Shown one piece after another: positions 39,544 through 51,893 of a stretch of 64,000 nt of DNA. The stretch comes from Sepiola atlantica. Its lineage: Eukaryota; Mollusca; Cephalopoda; Sepiida; Sepiolidae. The stretch covers positions 2,356,001-2,420,000 of the forward strand of contig CAUVYP010000244.1 in NCBI GenBank assembly GCA_963556195.1, in the 5' to 3' direction. Positions within the stretch are counted from its first letter, which is position 1; each line of letters starts with the position of its first letter. The translations under genes were made by a program, and so were the position numbers. The notes under the pieces are model-generated. The model was not told the DNA's origin. It saw nothing but the letters and a program-made list of their open reading frames with translations, and did not search any database.

Positions 39544-40546
39544 GTTTCAGAAGTGCAGCTCTTGTACTGCCGGAGATATGTCGATACAAACTGAATACGC
39601 AAAACATCAACAAAATTTAGCGCGTATTAAAGTTGATATCGCTTTTGTTTATAACTTCCCCATTTATTCGAATTGTGCAACGAAACTTTGCAGACAGTCG
39701 CGGAGACACATTTTCTACTGAAGTACCAAGGTTCAGAAGTGCAGCTCTTGTACTGCCGGAGATATGTCGATACAAACTGAATACGCAAAACATCAACAAA
39801 ATTTAGCGCGTTTTAAAGTTGATATCGCTTTTGTTTATAACTTCCACATTTATTCGAATTGTGCAACGAAACTTTGCAGACTGTCTCGAATAGGCCTTTT
39901 CTACTGAAGTACCAAGTTTCAGAAGTGCAGCTCTTGTACTGCCGGAGATATGTCGATACAAACTGAATACGCAAAAAAACAACAAAATTTAGCGCGTTTT
40001 AAAGTTGATATCGCTTTTGTTTATAACTTCCACATTTATTCGAATTGTGCAACGAAACTTTGCAGACAGTCTCGAATAGGCCTCCTCTACTGAAGTACCA
40101 AGTTTCAGAAGTGCAGCTCTTGTACTGCCGGAGATATGTCGATACAAACTGAATACGCAAATCATCAACAAAATTTAGCGCGTTTTAATGTTGATATCGC
40201 TTTTGTTTATAACTTCCACATTTATTCGAATTGTGCAACGAAACTTTGCAGACAGTCTCGAATAGGCCTTTTCTACTGAAGTACAAAGTTTCAGAAGTGC
40301 AGCTCTTGTACTGCGGGAGATATGTCGATACAAACTGAATACGCAAAACATCAACAAAATTTAGCGCGTTTTAAAGTTGATATCGCTTTTGTTTATAACT
40401 TCCACATTTATTCGAATTGTGCCACGAAACTTTGCAGACAGTCGCGGAAACACATGTTCTACTGAAGTACCAAGTTTCAGAAGTGCAGCTCTTGTACTGC
40501 CGGAGATATGTCGATACAAACTGAATACGCAAAACATCAACAAAAT
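38873..40546 (+). repeat. Complete 9-monomer unit T-P-N-K-G-F-E-R-H
   Basis: This is the most complete version of the order seen in shortened form at 4833-9296 and 12087-16550. It overlaps the right end of the 34-monomer block and the start of the F-anchored domain, so it is the bridge between the left and right halves of the window. The T monomer starts with tttagtgcg and gggcaac; the F monomer at 39803 has the seven-A linker. Confidence 0.8.
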
Positions 40547-43336
40547 TTAGTGCGTTTTAAAGTTGATATCGCTTTTGTTTATAACTTCCACATTTATTCG
40601 AATTGGGCAACGAAACTTTGCAGACACTCTCGAATAGGCCTTTTCTACTGAAGCACCAAGTGTCAGAAGTGCAGCTCTTGTACTGCCGGAGATATGTCGA
40701 TACAAACTGAATACGCAAAACATCAACAAAATTTAGCGCGTTTTAAAGTTGATATCGCTTTTGTTTATAACTTCCACATTTATTCGAATTGTGCAACGAA
40801 ACTTTGCAGACAGTCTCGAATAGGCCTTTTCTACTTAAGTACTAAGTTTCAGAAGTGCAGCTCTTGTACTACCGGAGATATGTCGATACAAACTGAATAC
40901 GCAAAAAACCAACAAAATTTAGCGCGTTTTAAAGTTGATATCGCTTTTGTTTATAACTTCCACATTTATTCGAATTGTGCAACGAAACTTTGCAGACAGT
41001 CTCGAATAGGCCTCCTCTACTGAAGTACCAAGTTTCAGAAGTGCAGCTCTTGTACTGCCGGAGATATGTCGATACAAACTGAATACGCAAATCATCAACA
41101 AAATTTAGCGCGTTTTAATGTTGATATCGCTTTTGTTTATAACTTCCACATTTATTCGAATTGTGCAACGAAACTTTGCAGACAGTCTCAAATAGGCCTT
41201 TTCTACTGAAGTACCAAGTTTCAGAAGTGCAGCTCTTGTACTGCCGGAGATATGTCGATACAAACTGAATACGTAAAACATCAACAAAATTTAGCGCGTT
41301 TTAAAGTTGATATCGCTTTTGTTTATAACTTCCACATTTATTCGAATTGTGCAACGAAACTTTGCAGACAGTCGCGAAGACACATTTTCTAATGAAGTAC
41401 CAAGTTTCAGAAGTGCAGCTCTTGTACTGCCGGAGATATGTCGATACAAACTGAATACGCAAAACATCAACAAAATTTAGCGCGTTTTAAAGTTGATATC
41501 GCTTTTGTTTATAACTTCCACATTTATTCGAATTGTGCAACGAAACTTTGCAGACAGTCTCAAATAGGCCTTTTCTACTGAAGCAGCAAGTTTCAGAAGT
41601 GCAGCTCTTGTACTGCCGGAGATATGTCGATACAAACTGAATACGCAAAACATCAACAAAATTTAGCGCGTTTTAAAGTTGATATCGCTTTTGTTTATAA
41701 CTTCCCCATTTATTCGAATTGTGCAACGAAACTTTGCAGACAGTCGCGGAGACACATTTTCTACTGAAGTACCAGGTTTCAGAAGTGCAGCTCTTGTACT
41801 GCCGGAGATATGTCGATACAAACTGAATACGCAAAACATCAACAAAATTTAGCGCGTTTTAAAGTTGATATCGCTTTTGTTTATAACTTCCACATTTATT
41901 CGAATTGTGCAACGAAACTTTGCAGACAGTCGCGGAGACACATGTTCTACTGAAGTACCAAGTGTCAGAAGTGCAGCTCTTGTACTGCCGGAGATATGTC
42001 GATACAAACTGAATACGCAAAACATCAACAAAATTTAGCGCGTTTTAAAGTTGATATCGCTTTTGTTTATAACTTTCACATTTATTCGAATTGTGCCACG
42101 AAACTTTGCAGACAGTCGCGGAGACACATTTTCTACTGAAGTACCAAGTTTCAGAAGTGCAGCTCTTGTACTACCGGAGATATGTCGATACAAACTGAAT
42201 ACGCAAAAAACCAACAACATTTAGCGCGTTTTAAAGTTGATATCGCTTTTGTTGATAACTTCCACATTTATTCGAATTGTGCAACGAAACTTTGCAGACA
42301 GTCTCGAATAGGCCTCCTCAACTGAAGTGCCAAGTTTCAGAAGTGCAGCTCTTGTACTGCCGGAGATATGTCGATACAAACTGAATACGCAAATCATCAA
42401 CAAAATTTAGCGCGTTTTAATGTTGATATCGCTTTTGTTTATAACTTCCACATTTATTCGAATTGTGCAACGAAACTTTGCAGACAGTCGCGGAGACACA
42501 TGTTCTACTGAAGTACCAAGTTTCAAAAGTGCAGCTCTTGTACTGCCGGAGATATGTCGATACAAACTGAATACGCAAAACATCAACAAAATTTAGCGCG
42601 TTTTAAAGTTGATATCGCTTTTGTTTATAACTTCCACATTTATTCGAATTGTGCAACGAAACTTTGCAGACAGTCTCGAATAGGCCTTTTCTACTGAAGC
42701 ACCAAGTGTCAGAAGTGCAGCTCTTGTACTGCCGGAGATATGTCGATACAAACTGAATACGCAAAACATCAACAAAATTTAGCGCGTTTTAAAGTTGATA
42801 TCGCTTTTGTTTATAACTTCCACATTTATTCGAATTGTGCAAAGAAACTTTGCAGACAGTCTCGAATAGGCCTTTTCTACTGAAGTACCAAGTTTCAGAA
42901 GTGCAGCTCTTGTACTGCCGGAGATATGTCGATACAAACTGAATACGCAAAAAACCAACAAAATTTAGCGCGTTTTAAAGTTGATATCGCTTTTGTTTAT
43001 AACTTTCACATTTATTCGAATAGTGCAACGAAACTTTGCAGACAGTCTCGAATAGGCCTCCTCTACTGAAGTACCAAGTTTCAGAAGTGCAGCTTCTGTA
43101 CTGCCGGAGATATGTCGATACAAACTGAATACGCAAAACATCAACAAAATTTAGCGCGTTTTAAAGTTGATATCGCTTTTGTTTATAACTTCCCCATTTA
43201 TTCGAATTGTGCAACGAAACTTTGCAGACAGTCGCGGAAACACATTTTCTACTGAAGTACCAAGGTTCAGAAGTGCAGCTCTTTTACTGCCGGAGATATG
43301 TCGATACAAACTGAATACGCAAAACATCAACAAAAT
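39803..43336 (+). repeat. F-anchored higher-order unit, 19 monomers, copy 1
   Basis: Order is F E R H T L E Y S C K B M E V T J D G. It is followed by a near-identical copy 3534 bp downstream. Relative to the reconstructed 21-monomer order it lacks P and N; the K monomer at 41663 starts with ttcccc, a mark otherwise typical of G. Own changes include gactgtctcg (39880), ttctaatg (41390), aaagaaac (42841) and gaatagtgc (43018). Confidence 0.88.
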
Positions 43337-46300
43337 TTAGCGCGTTTTAAAGTTGATATCGCTTTTGTTTATAACTTCCACATTTATTCGAATTGTGCAA
43401 CGAAACTTTGCAGACAGTCTCGAATAGGCCTTTTCTACTGAAGTACCAAGTTTCAGAAGTGCAGCTCTTGTACTGCCGGAGATATGTCGATACAAACTGA
43501 ATACGCAAAAAAACAACAAAATTTAGCGCGTTTTAAAGTTGATATCGCTTTTGTTTATAACTTCCACATTTATTCGAATTGTGCAACGAAACTTTGCAGA
43601 CAGTCTCGAATAGGCCTCCTCTACTGAAGTACCAAGTTTCAGAAGTGCAGCTCTTGTACTGCCGGAGATATGTCGATACAAACTGAATACGCAAATCATC
43701 AACAAAATTTAGCGCGTTTTAATGTTGATATCGCTTTTGTTTATAACTTCCACATTTATTCGAATTGTGCAACGAAACTTTGCAGACAGTCTCGAATAGG
43801 CCTTTTCTACTGAAGTACAAAGTTTCAGAAGTGCAGCTCTTGTACTGCGGGAGATATGTCGATACAAACTGAATACGCAAAACATCAACAAAATTTAGCG
43901 CGTTTTAAAGTTGATATCGCTTTTGTTTATAACTTCCACATTTATTCGAATTGTGCCACGAAACTTTGCAGACAGTCGCGGAAACACATGTTCTACTGAA
44001 GTACCAAGTTTCAGAAGTGCAGCTCTTGTACTGCCGGAGATATGTCGATACAAACTGAATACGCAAAACATCAACAAAATTTAGTGCGTTTTAAAGTTGA
44101 TATCGCTTTTGTTTATAACTTCCACATTTATTCGAATTGGGCAACGAAACTTTGCAGACACTCTCGAATAGGCCTTTTCTACTGAAGCACCAAGTGTCAG
44201 AAGTGCAGCTCTTGTACTGCCGGAGATATGTCGATACAAACTGAATACGCAAAACATCAACAAAATTTAGCGCGTTTTAAAGTTGATATCGCTTTTGTTT
44301 ATAACTTCCACATTTATTCGAATTGTGCAACGAAACTTTGCAGACAGTCTCGAATAGGCCTTTTCTACTTAAGTACTAAGTTTCAGAAGTGCAGCTCTTG
44401 TACTACCGGAGATATGTCGATACAAACTGAATACGCAAAAAACCAACAAAATTTAGCGCGTTTTAAAGTTGATATCGCTTTTGTTTATAACTTCCACATT
44501 TATTCGAATTGTGCAACGAAACTTTGCAGACAGTCTCGAATAGGCCTCCTCTACTGAAGTACCAAGTTTCAGAAGTGCAGCTCTTGTACTGCCGGAGATA
44601 TGTCGATACAAACTGAATACGCAAATCATCAACAAAATTTAGCGCGTTTTAATGTTGATATCGCTTTTGTTTATAACTTCCACATTTATTCGAATTGTGC
44701 AACGAAACTTTGCAGACAGTCTCAAATAGGCCTTTTCTACTGAAGTACCAAGTTTCAGAAGTGCAGCTCTTGTACTGCCGGAGATATGTCGATACAAACT
44801 GAATACGTAAAACATCAACAAAATTTAGCGCGTTTTAAAGTTGATATCGCTTTTGTTTATAACTTCCACATTTATTCGAATTGTGCAACGAAACTTTGCA
44901 GACAGTCGCGAAGACACATTTTCTACTGAAGTACCAAGTTTCAGAAGTGCAGCTCTTGTACTGCCGGAGATATGTCGATACAAACTGAATACGCAAAACA
45001 TCAACAAAATTTAGCGCGTTTTAAAGTTGATATCGCTTTTGTTTATAACTTCCACATTTATTCGAATTGTGCAACGAAACTTTGCAGACAGTCTCAAATA
45101 GGCCTTTTCTACTGAAGCAGCAAGTTTCAGAAGTGCAGCTCTTGTACTGCCGGAGATATGTCGATACAAACTGAATACGCAAAACATCAACAAAATTTAG
45201 CGCGTTTTAAAGTTGATATCGCTTTTGTTTATAACTTCCCCATTTATTCGAATTGTGCAACGAAACTTTGCAGACAGTCGCGGAGACACATTTTCTACTG
45301 AAGTACCAGGTTTCAGAAGTGCAGCTCTTGTACTGCCGGAGATATGTCGATACAAACTGAATACGCAAAACATCAACAAAATTTAGCGCGTTTTAAAGTT
45401 GATATCGCTTTTGTTTATAACTTCCACATTTATTCGAATTGTGCAACGAAACTTTGCAGACAGTCGCGGAGACACATGTTCTACTGAAGTACCAAGTGTC
45501 AGAAGTGCAGCTCTTGTACTGCCGGAGATATGTCGATACAAACTGAATACGCAAAACATCAACAAAATTTAGCGCGTTTTAAAGTTGATATCGCTTTTGT
45601 TTATAACTTTCACATTTATTCGAATTGTGCCACGAAACTTTGCAGACAGTCGCGGAGACACATTTTCTACTGAAGTACCAAGTTTCAGAAGTGCAGCTCT
45701 TGTACTACCGGAGATATGTCGATACAAACTGAATACGCAAAAAACCAACAACATTTAGCGCGTTTTAAAGTTGATATCGCTTTTGTTGATAACTTCCACA
45801 TTTATTCGAATTGTGCAACGAAACTTTGCAGACAGTCTCGAATAGGCCTCCTCTACTGAAGTGCCAAGTTTCAGAAGTGCAGCTCTTGTACTGCCGGAGA
45901 TATGTCGATACAAACTGAATACGCAAATCATCAACAAAATTTAGCGCGTTTTAATGTTGATATCGCTTTTGTTTATAACTTCCACATTTATTCGAATTGT
46001 GCAACGAAACTTTGCAGACAGTCGCGGAGACACATGTTCTACTGAAGTACCAAGTTTCAAAAGTGCAGCTCTTGTACTGCCGGAGATATGTCGATACAAA
46101 CTGAATACGCAAAACATCAACAAAATTTAGCGCGTTTTAAAGTTGATATCGCTTTTGTTTATAACTTCCACATTTATTCGAATTGTGCAACGAAACTTTG
46201 CAGACAGTCTCGAATAGGCCTTTTCTACTGAAGCACCAAGTGTCAGAAGTGCAGCTCTTGTACTGCCGGAGATATGTCGATACAAACTGAATACGCAAAA

Positions 46301-46870
46301 CATCAACAAAATTTAGCGCGTTTTAAAGTTGATATCGCTTTTGTTTATAACTTCCACATTTATTCGAATTGTGCAACGAAACTTTGCAGACAGTCTCGAA
46401 TAGGCCTTTTCTACTGAAGTACCAAGTTTCAGAAGTGCAGCTCTTGTACTGCCGGAGATATGTCGATACAAACTGAATACGCAAAAAACCAACAAAATTT
46501 AGCGCGTTTTAAAGTTGATATCGCTTTTGTTTATAACTTTCACATTTATTCGAATTGTGCAACGAAACTTTGCAGACAGTCTCGAATAGGCCTCCTCTAC
46601 TGAAGTACCAAGTTTCAGAAGTGCAGCTTCTGTACTGCCGGAGATATGTCGATACAAACTGAATACGCAAAACATCAACAAAATTTAGCGCGTTTTAAAG
46701 TTGATATCGCTTTTGTTTATAACTACCCCATTTATTCGAATTGTGCAACGAAACTTTGCAGACAGTCGCGGAAACACATTTTCTACTGAAGTACCAAGGT
46801 TCAGAAGTGCAGCTCTTTTACTGCCGGAGATATGTCGATACAAACTGAATACGCAAAACATCAACAAAAT
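43337..46870 (+). repeat. F-anchored higher-order unit, 19 monomers, copy 2
   Basis: Same order as 39803-43336. Shared rare marks include gaatacgt (41274 and 44808), gaagcagc, cttttgttgat (42248 and 45782), gaagtgcc (42328 and 45862), agcttctg (43092 and 46626) and agctctttt (43279 and 46813). I noticed at least six substitutions between the copies, including aactacccc here near 46724. These two are older than the 34-monomer duplication by this measure. Confidence 0.88.
46313..46498 (+). repeat. Class A satellite monomer (reference example)
   Basis: This is a clean example of class A, defined by tcgaataggcct at monomer positions 85-96 (here 46396-46407). Fixed landmarks in order are the GCGCG near the start, an EcoRV-type palindrome gatatc, ttcgaa, tttgcagacag, the class block, tactgaagtacc, cttgtactgccgg, atatgtcgatac and a terminal A-rich linker. 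This copy carries the linker aaaaaaccaac (subtype J). Class A includes subtypes E, R, T, L, Y, P, C, J, D and F. The class label is mine, based only on this window. Confidence 0.93.
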
Positions 46871-47334
46871 TTAGCGCGTTTTAAAGTTGATATCGCTTTT
46901 GTTTATAACTTCCACATTTATTCGAATTGTGCAACGAAACTTTGCAGACAGTCTCGAATAGGCCTTTTCTACTGAAGTACCAAGTTTCAGAAGTGCAGCT
47001 CTTGTACTGCCGGAGATATGTCGATACAAACTGAATACGCAAAAAAACAACAAAATTTAGCGCGTTTTAAAGTTGATATCGCTTTTGTTTATAACTTCCA
47101 CATTTATTCGAATTGTGCAACGAAACTTTGCAGACAGTCTCGAATAGGCCTCCTCTACTGAAGTACCAAGTTTCAGAAGTGCAGCTCTTGTACTGCCGGA
47201 GATATGTCGATACAAACTGAATACGCAAATCATCAACAAAATTTAGCGCGTTTTAATGTTGATATCGCTTTTGTTTATAACTTCCACATTTATTCGAATT
47301 GTGCAACGAAACTTTGCAGACAGTCTCGAATAGG

Positions 47335-47345
47335 CCTTTTTGTAC
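47335..47345 (+). other. 1 bp insertion with substitution (tttttgtactg)
   Basis: The usual ttttctactg reads tttttgtactg, in the R monomer at 47243. Confidence 0.8.
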
Positions 47346-48359
47346 TGAAGTACACAGTTTCAGAAGTGCAGCTCTTGTACTGCCGGAGATATGTCGATAC
47401 AAACTGAATACGCAAAACATCAACAAAATTTAGCGCGTTTTAAAGTTGATATCGCTTTTGTTTATAACTTCCACATTTATTCGAATTGTGCCACGAAACT
47501 TTGCAGACAGTCGCGGAAACACATTTTCTACTGAAGTACCTAGTTTCAGAAGTGCAGCTCTTGTACTGCCGGAGATATGTCGATACAAACTGAATACGCA
47601 AAACATCAACAAAATTTAGTGCGTTTTAAAGTTGATATCGCTTTTGTTTATAACTTCCACATTTATTCGAATTGGGCAACGAAACTTTGCAGACACTCTC
47701 GAATAGGCCTTTTCTACTGAAGCACCAAGTGTCAGAAGTGCAGCTCTTGTACTGCCGGAGATATGTCGATACAAACTGAATACGCAAAACATCAACAAAA
47801 TTTAGCGCGTTTTAAAGTTGATATCGCTTTTGTTTATAACTTCCACATTTATTCGAATTGTGCAACGAAACTTTGCAGACAGTCTCGAATAAGCCTTTTC
47901 TACTTAAGTACTAAGTTTCAGAAGTGCAGCTCTTGTACTACCGGAGATATGTCGATACAAACTGAATACGCAAAAAACCAACAAAATTTAGCGCGTTTTA
48001 AAGTTGATATCGCTTTTGTTTATAACTTCCACATTTATTCGAATTGTGCAACGAAACTTTGCAGACAGTCTCGAATAGGCCTCCTCTACTGAAGTACCAA
48101 GTTTCAGAAGTGCAGCTCTTGTACTGCCGGAGATATGTCGATACAAACTGAATACGCAAATGATCAACAAAATTTAGCGCGTTTTAATGTTGATATCGCT
48201 TTTGTTTATAACTTCCACATTTATTCGAATTGTGCAACGAAACTTTGCAGACAGTCTCAAATAGGCCTTTTCTACTGAAGCAGCAAGTTTCAGAAGTGCA
48301 GCTCTTGTACTGCCGGAGATATGTCGATACAAACTGAATACGCAAAACATCAACAAAAT

Positions 48360-48545
48360 TTAGCGCGTTTTAAAGTTGATATCGCTTTTGTTTATAACTT
48401 CCACATTTATTCGAATTGTGCAACGAAACTTTGCAGACAGTCGCGGAGACACATTTTCTACTGAAGTACCAAGTTTCAGAAGTGCAGCTCTTGTACTGCC
48501 GGAGATATGTCGATACAAACTGAATACGCAAAACATCAACAAAAT
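48360..48545 (+). repeat. Class B satellite monomer (reference example)
   Basis: This is a clean example of class B, which has gcggagacacat in place of the class A block at monomer positions 85-96 (here 48443-48454). Six of these twelve bases differ from class A, while the rest of the monomer is almost identical. It has the common linker aaacatcaac and plain accaag (subtype N). Class B includes subtypes N, H, K, B, M, V, S and G. A and B monomers do not alternate; they occur in runs whose order is set by the higher-order repeat. Confidence 0.93.
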
Positions 48546-50219
48546 TTAGCGCGTTTTAAAGTTGATATCGCTTTTGTTTATAACTTCCACATTTATTCGA
48601 ATTGTGCAACGAAACTTTGCAGACAGTCGCGGAGACACATTTTCTACTGAAGTACCAGGTTTCAGAAGGGCAGCTCTTGTACTGCCGGAGATATGTCGAT
48701 ACAAACTGAATACGCAAAACATCAACAAAATTTAGCGCGTTTTAAAGTTGATATCGCTTTTGTTTATAACTTCCACATTTATTCGAATTGTGCAACGAAA
48801 CTTTGCAGACAGTCGCGGAGACACATGTTCTACTGAAGTACCAAGTGTCAGAAGTGCAGCTCTTGTACTGCCGGAGATATGTCGATACAAACTGAATACG
48901 CAAAACATCAACAAAATTTAGCGCGTTTTAAAGTTGATATCGCTTTTGTTTATAACTTTCACATTGATTCGAATTGTGCCACGAAACTTTGCAGACAGTC
49001 GCGGAGACACATTTTCTACTGAAGTACCAAGTTTCAGAAGTGCAGCTCTTGTACTACTGGAGATATGTCGATACAAACTGAATACGCAAAAAACCAACAA
49101 AATTTAGCGCGTTTTAAAGTTGATATCGCTTTTGTTTATAACTTCCACATTTATTCGAATTGTGCAACGAAACTTTGCAGACAGTCTCGAATAGGCCTCC
49201 TCTACTGAAGTACCAAGTTTCAGAAGTGCAGCTCTTGTACTGCCGGAGATATGTCGATACAAACTGAATACGCAAATCATCAACAAAATTTAGCGCGTTT
49301 TAATGTTGATATCGCTTTTGTTTATAACTTCCACATTTATTCGAATTGTGCCACGAAACTTTGCAGACAGTCGCGGAGACACATGTTCTACTGAAGTACC
49401 AAGTTTCAAAAGTTCAGCTCTTGTACTGCCGGAGATATGTCGATACAAACTGAATACGCAAAACATCAACAAAATTTAGCGCGTTTTAAAGTTGATATCG
49501 CTTTTGTTTATAACTTCCACATTTATTCGAATTGTGCAACGAAACTTTGCAGACAGTCTCGAATAGGCCTTTTCTACTGAAGCACCAAGTGTCAGAAGTG
49601 CAGCTCTTGTACTTCCGGAGATATGTCGATACAAACTGAATACGCAAAACATCAACAAAATTTAGCGCGTTTTAAAGTTGATATCGCTTTTGTTTATAAC
49701 TTCCACATTTATTCGAATTGTGCAACGAAACTTTGCAGACAGTCTCGAATAGGCCTTTTCTACTGAAGTACCAAGTTTCAGAAGTGCAGCTCTTGTACTC
49801 CCGGAGATATGTCGATACAAACTGAATACGCAAAAAACCAACGAAATTTAGCGCGTTTTAAAGTTGATATCGCTTTTGTTTATAACTTTCACATTTATTC
49901 GAATTGTGCAACGAAACTTTGCAGACAGTCTCGAATAGGCCTCCTCTACTGAAGTACCAAGTGTCAGAAGTGCAGCTCTTGTACTGCCGGAGATATGTCG
50001 ATACAAACTGAATACGCAAAACATCAACAAAATTTAGCGCGTTTTAAAGTTGATATCGCTTTTGTTTATAACTTCCCCATTTATTCGAATTGTGCAACGA
50101 AACTTTGCAGACAGTCGCGGAGACACATTTTCTACTGAAGTACCAAGGTTCAGAAGTGCAGCTCTTGTACTGCCGGAGATATGTCGATACAAACTGAATA
50201 CGCAAAACATCAACAAAAT

Positions 50220-51893
50220 TTAGCGCGTTTTAAAGTTGATATCGCTTTTGTTTATAACTTCCACATTTATTCGAATTGTGCAACGAAACTTTGCAGACAG
50301 TCTCGAATAGGCCTTTTCTACTGAAGTACCAAGTTTCAGAAGTGCAGCTCTTGTACTGCCGGAGATATGTCGATACAAACTGAATACGCAAAAAAACAAC
50401 AAAATTTAGCGCGTTTTAAAGTTGATATCGCTTTTGTTTATAACTTCCACATTTATTCGAATTGTGCAACGAAACTTTGCAGACAGTCTCGAATAGGCCT
50501 CCTCTACTGAAGTACCAAGTTTCAGAAGTGCAGCTCTTGTACTGCCGGAGATATGTCGATACAAACTGAATACGCAAATCATCAACAAAATTTAGCGCGT
50601 TTTAATGTTGATATCGCTTTTGTTTATAACTTCCACATTTATTCGAATTGTGCAACGAAACTTTGCAGACAGTCTCGAATAGGCCTTTTCTACTGAAGTA
50701 CAAAGTTTCAGAAGTGCAGCTCTTGTACTGCCGGAGATATGTCGATACAAACTGAATACGCAAAACATCAACAAAATTTAGCGCGTTTTAAAGTTGATAT
50801 CGCTTTTGTTTATAACTTCCACATTTATTCGAATTGTGCCACGAAACTTTGCAGACAGTCTCGAATAGGCCTCTTCTACTGAAGTACCTAGTTTCAGAAG
50901 TGCAGCTCTTGTACTGCCGGAGATATGTCGATACAAACTGAATACGCAAATCATCAACAAAATTTAGCGCGTTTTAATGTTGATATCGCTTTTGTTTATA
51001 ACTTCCACATTTATTCGAATTGTGCCACGAAACTTTGCAGACAGTCGCGGAGACACATGTTCTACTGAAGTACCAAGTTTCAAAAGTGCAGCTCTTGTAC
51101 TGCCGGAGATATGTCGATACAAACTGAATACGCAAAACATCAACAAAATTTAGCGCGTTTTAAAGTTGATATCGCTTTTGTTTATAACTTCCACATTTAT
51201 TCGAATTGTGCAACGAAACTTTGCAGACAGTCTCGAATAGGCCTTTTCTACTGAAGCACCAAGTGTCAGAAGTGCAGCTCTTGTACTTCCGGAGATATGT
51301 CGATACAAACTGAATACGCAAAACATCAACAAAATTTAGCGCGTTTTAAAGTTGATATCGCTTTTGTTTATAACTTCCACATTTATTCGAATTGTGCAAC
51401 GAAACTTTGCAGACAGTCTCGAATAGGCCTTTTCTACTGAAGTACCAAGTTTCAGAAGTGCAGCTCTTGTACTGCCGGAGATATGTCGATACAAACTGAA
51501 TACGCAAAAAACCAACAAAATTTAGCGCGTTTTAAAGTTGATATCGCTTTTGTTTATAACTTTCACATTTATTCGAATTGTGCAACGAAACTTTGCAGAC
51601 AGTCTCGAATAGGCCTCCTCTACTGAAGTACCAAGTGTCAGAAGTGCAGCTCTTGTACTGCCGGAGATATGTCGATACAAACTGAATACGCAAAACATCA
51701 ACAAAATTTAGCGCGTTTTAAAGTTGATATCGCTTTTGTTTATAAATTCCCCATTTATTCGAATTGTGCAACGAAACTTTGCAGACAGTCGCGGAGACAC
51801 ATTTTCTACTGAAGTACCAAGGTTCAGAAGTGCAGCTCTTGTACTGCCGGAGATATGTCGATACAAACTGAATACGCAAAACATCAACAAAAT
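50220..51893 (+). repeat. F-anchored higher-order unit, 9 monomers, copy 1
   Basis: Order is F E R (H/E chimera) V T J D G. This equals the first three and last five monomers of the long units, joined by the chimera at 50778, with about twelve monomers removed. It is tandemly repeated at 51894. Confidence 0.87.
50778..50963 (+). repeat. Mosaic monomer H/E joining the two ends of the 9-mer
   Basis: The left part has gccacg like H. The class block is tcgaataggcct like E. Then acctag is found otherwise in the H monomer at 47430 and in 52452, and the right linker aaatcatc is E. The alternation H-E-H-E suggests either two exchanges or a conversion patch over the class block (about 50861-50880). 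The equivalent monomer at 57474 has accaag instead of acctag. Confidence 0.65.

Larger units (their letters stand above)
46871..50219 (+). repeat. F-anchored higher-order unit, 18 monomers
   Basis: Order is F E R H T L E C N K B M E V T J D G, lacking Y, P and S of the reconstructed full order. The C monomer at 48174 starts with ttttaatg, the start of a Y monomer, and ends with gaagcagc, so it is a Y/C fusion. The R monomer (47243) has a 1 bp insertion with tttttgtactg and tacacag; the H monomer (47430) has acctag. Confidence 0.85.

Noticed and set aside
46360..46385. tRNA-derived element or Pol III B box around attcgaatt
   Set aside because: It resembles the T-loop core but lacks the expected first G and last C, and there is no A box at a suitable distance and no cloverleaf.
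46300..46500. CENP-B box in the monomer
   Set aside because: I looked on both strands for the ttcg....a..cggg pattern. The ttcgaa region lacks the required downstream A and CGGG in both classes.
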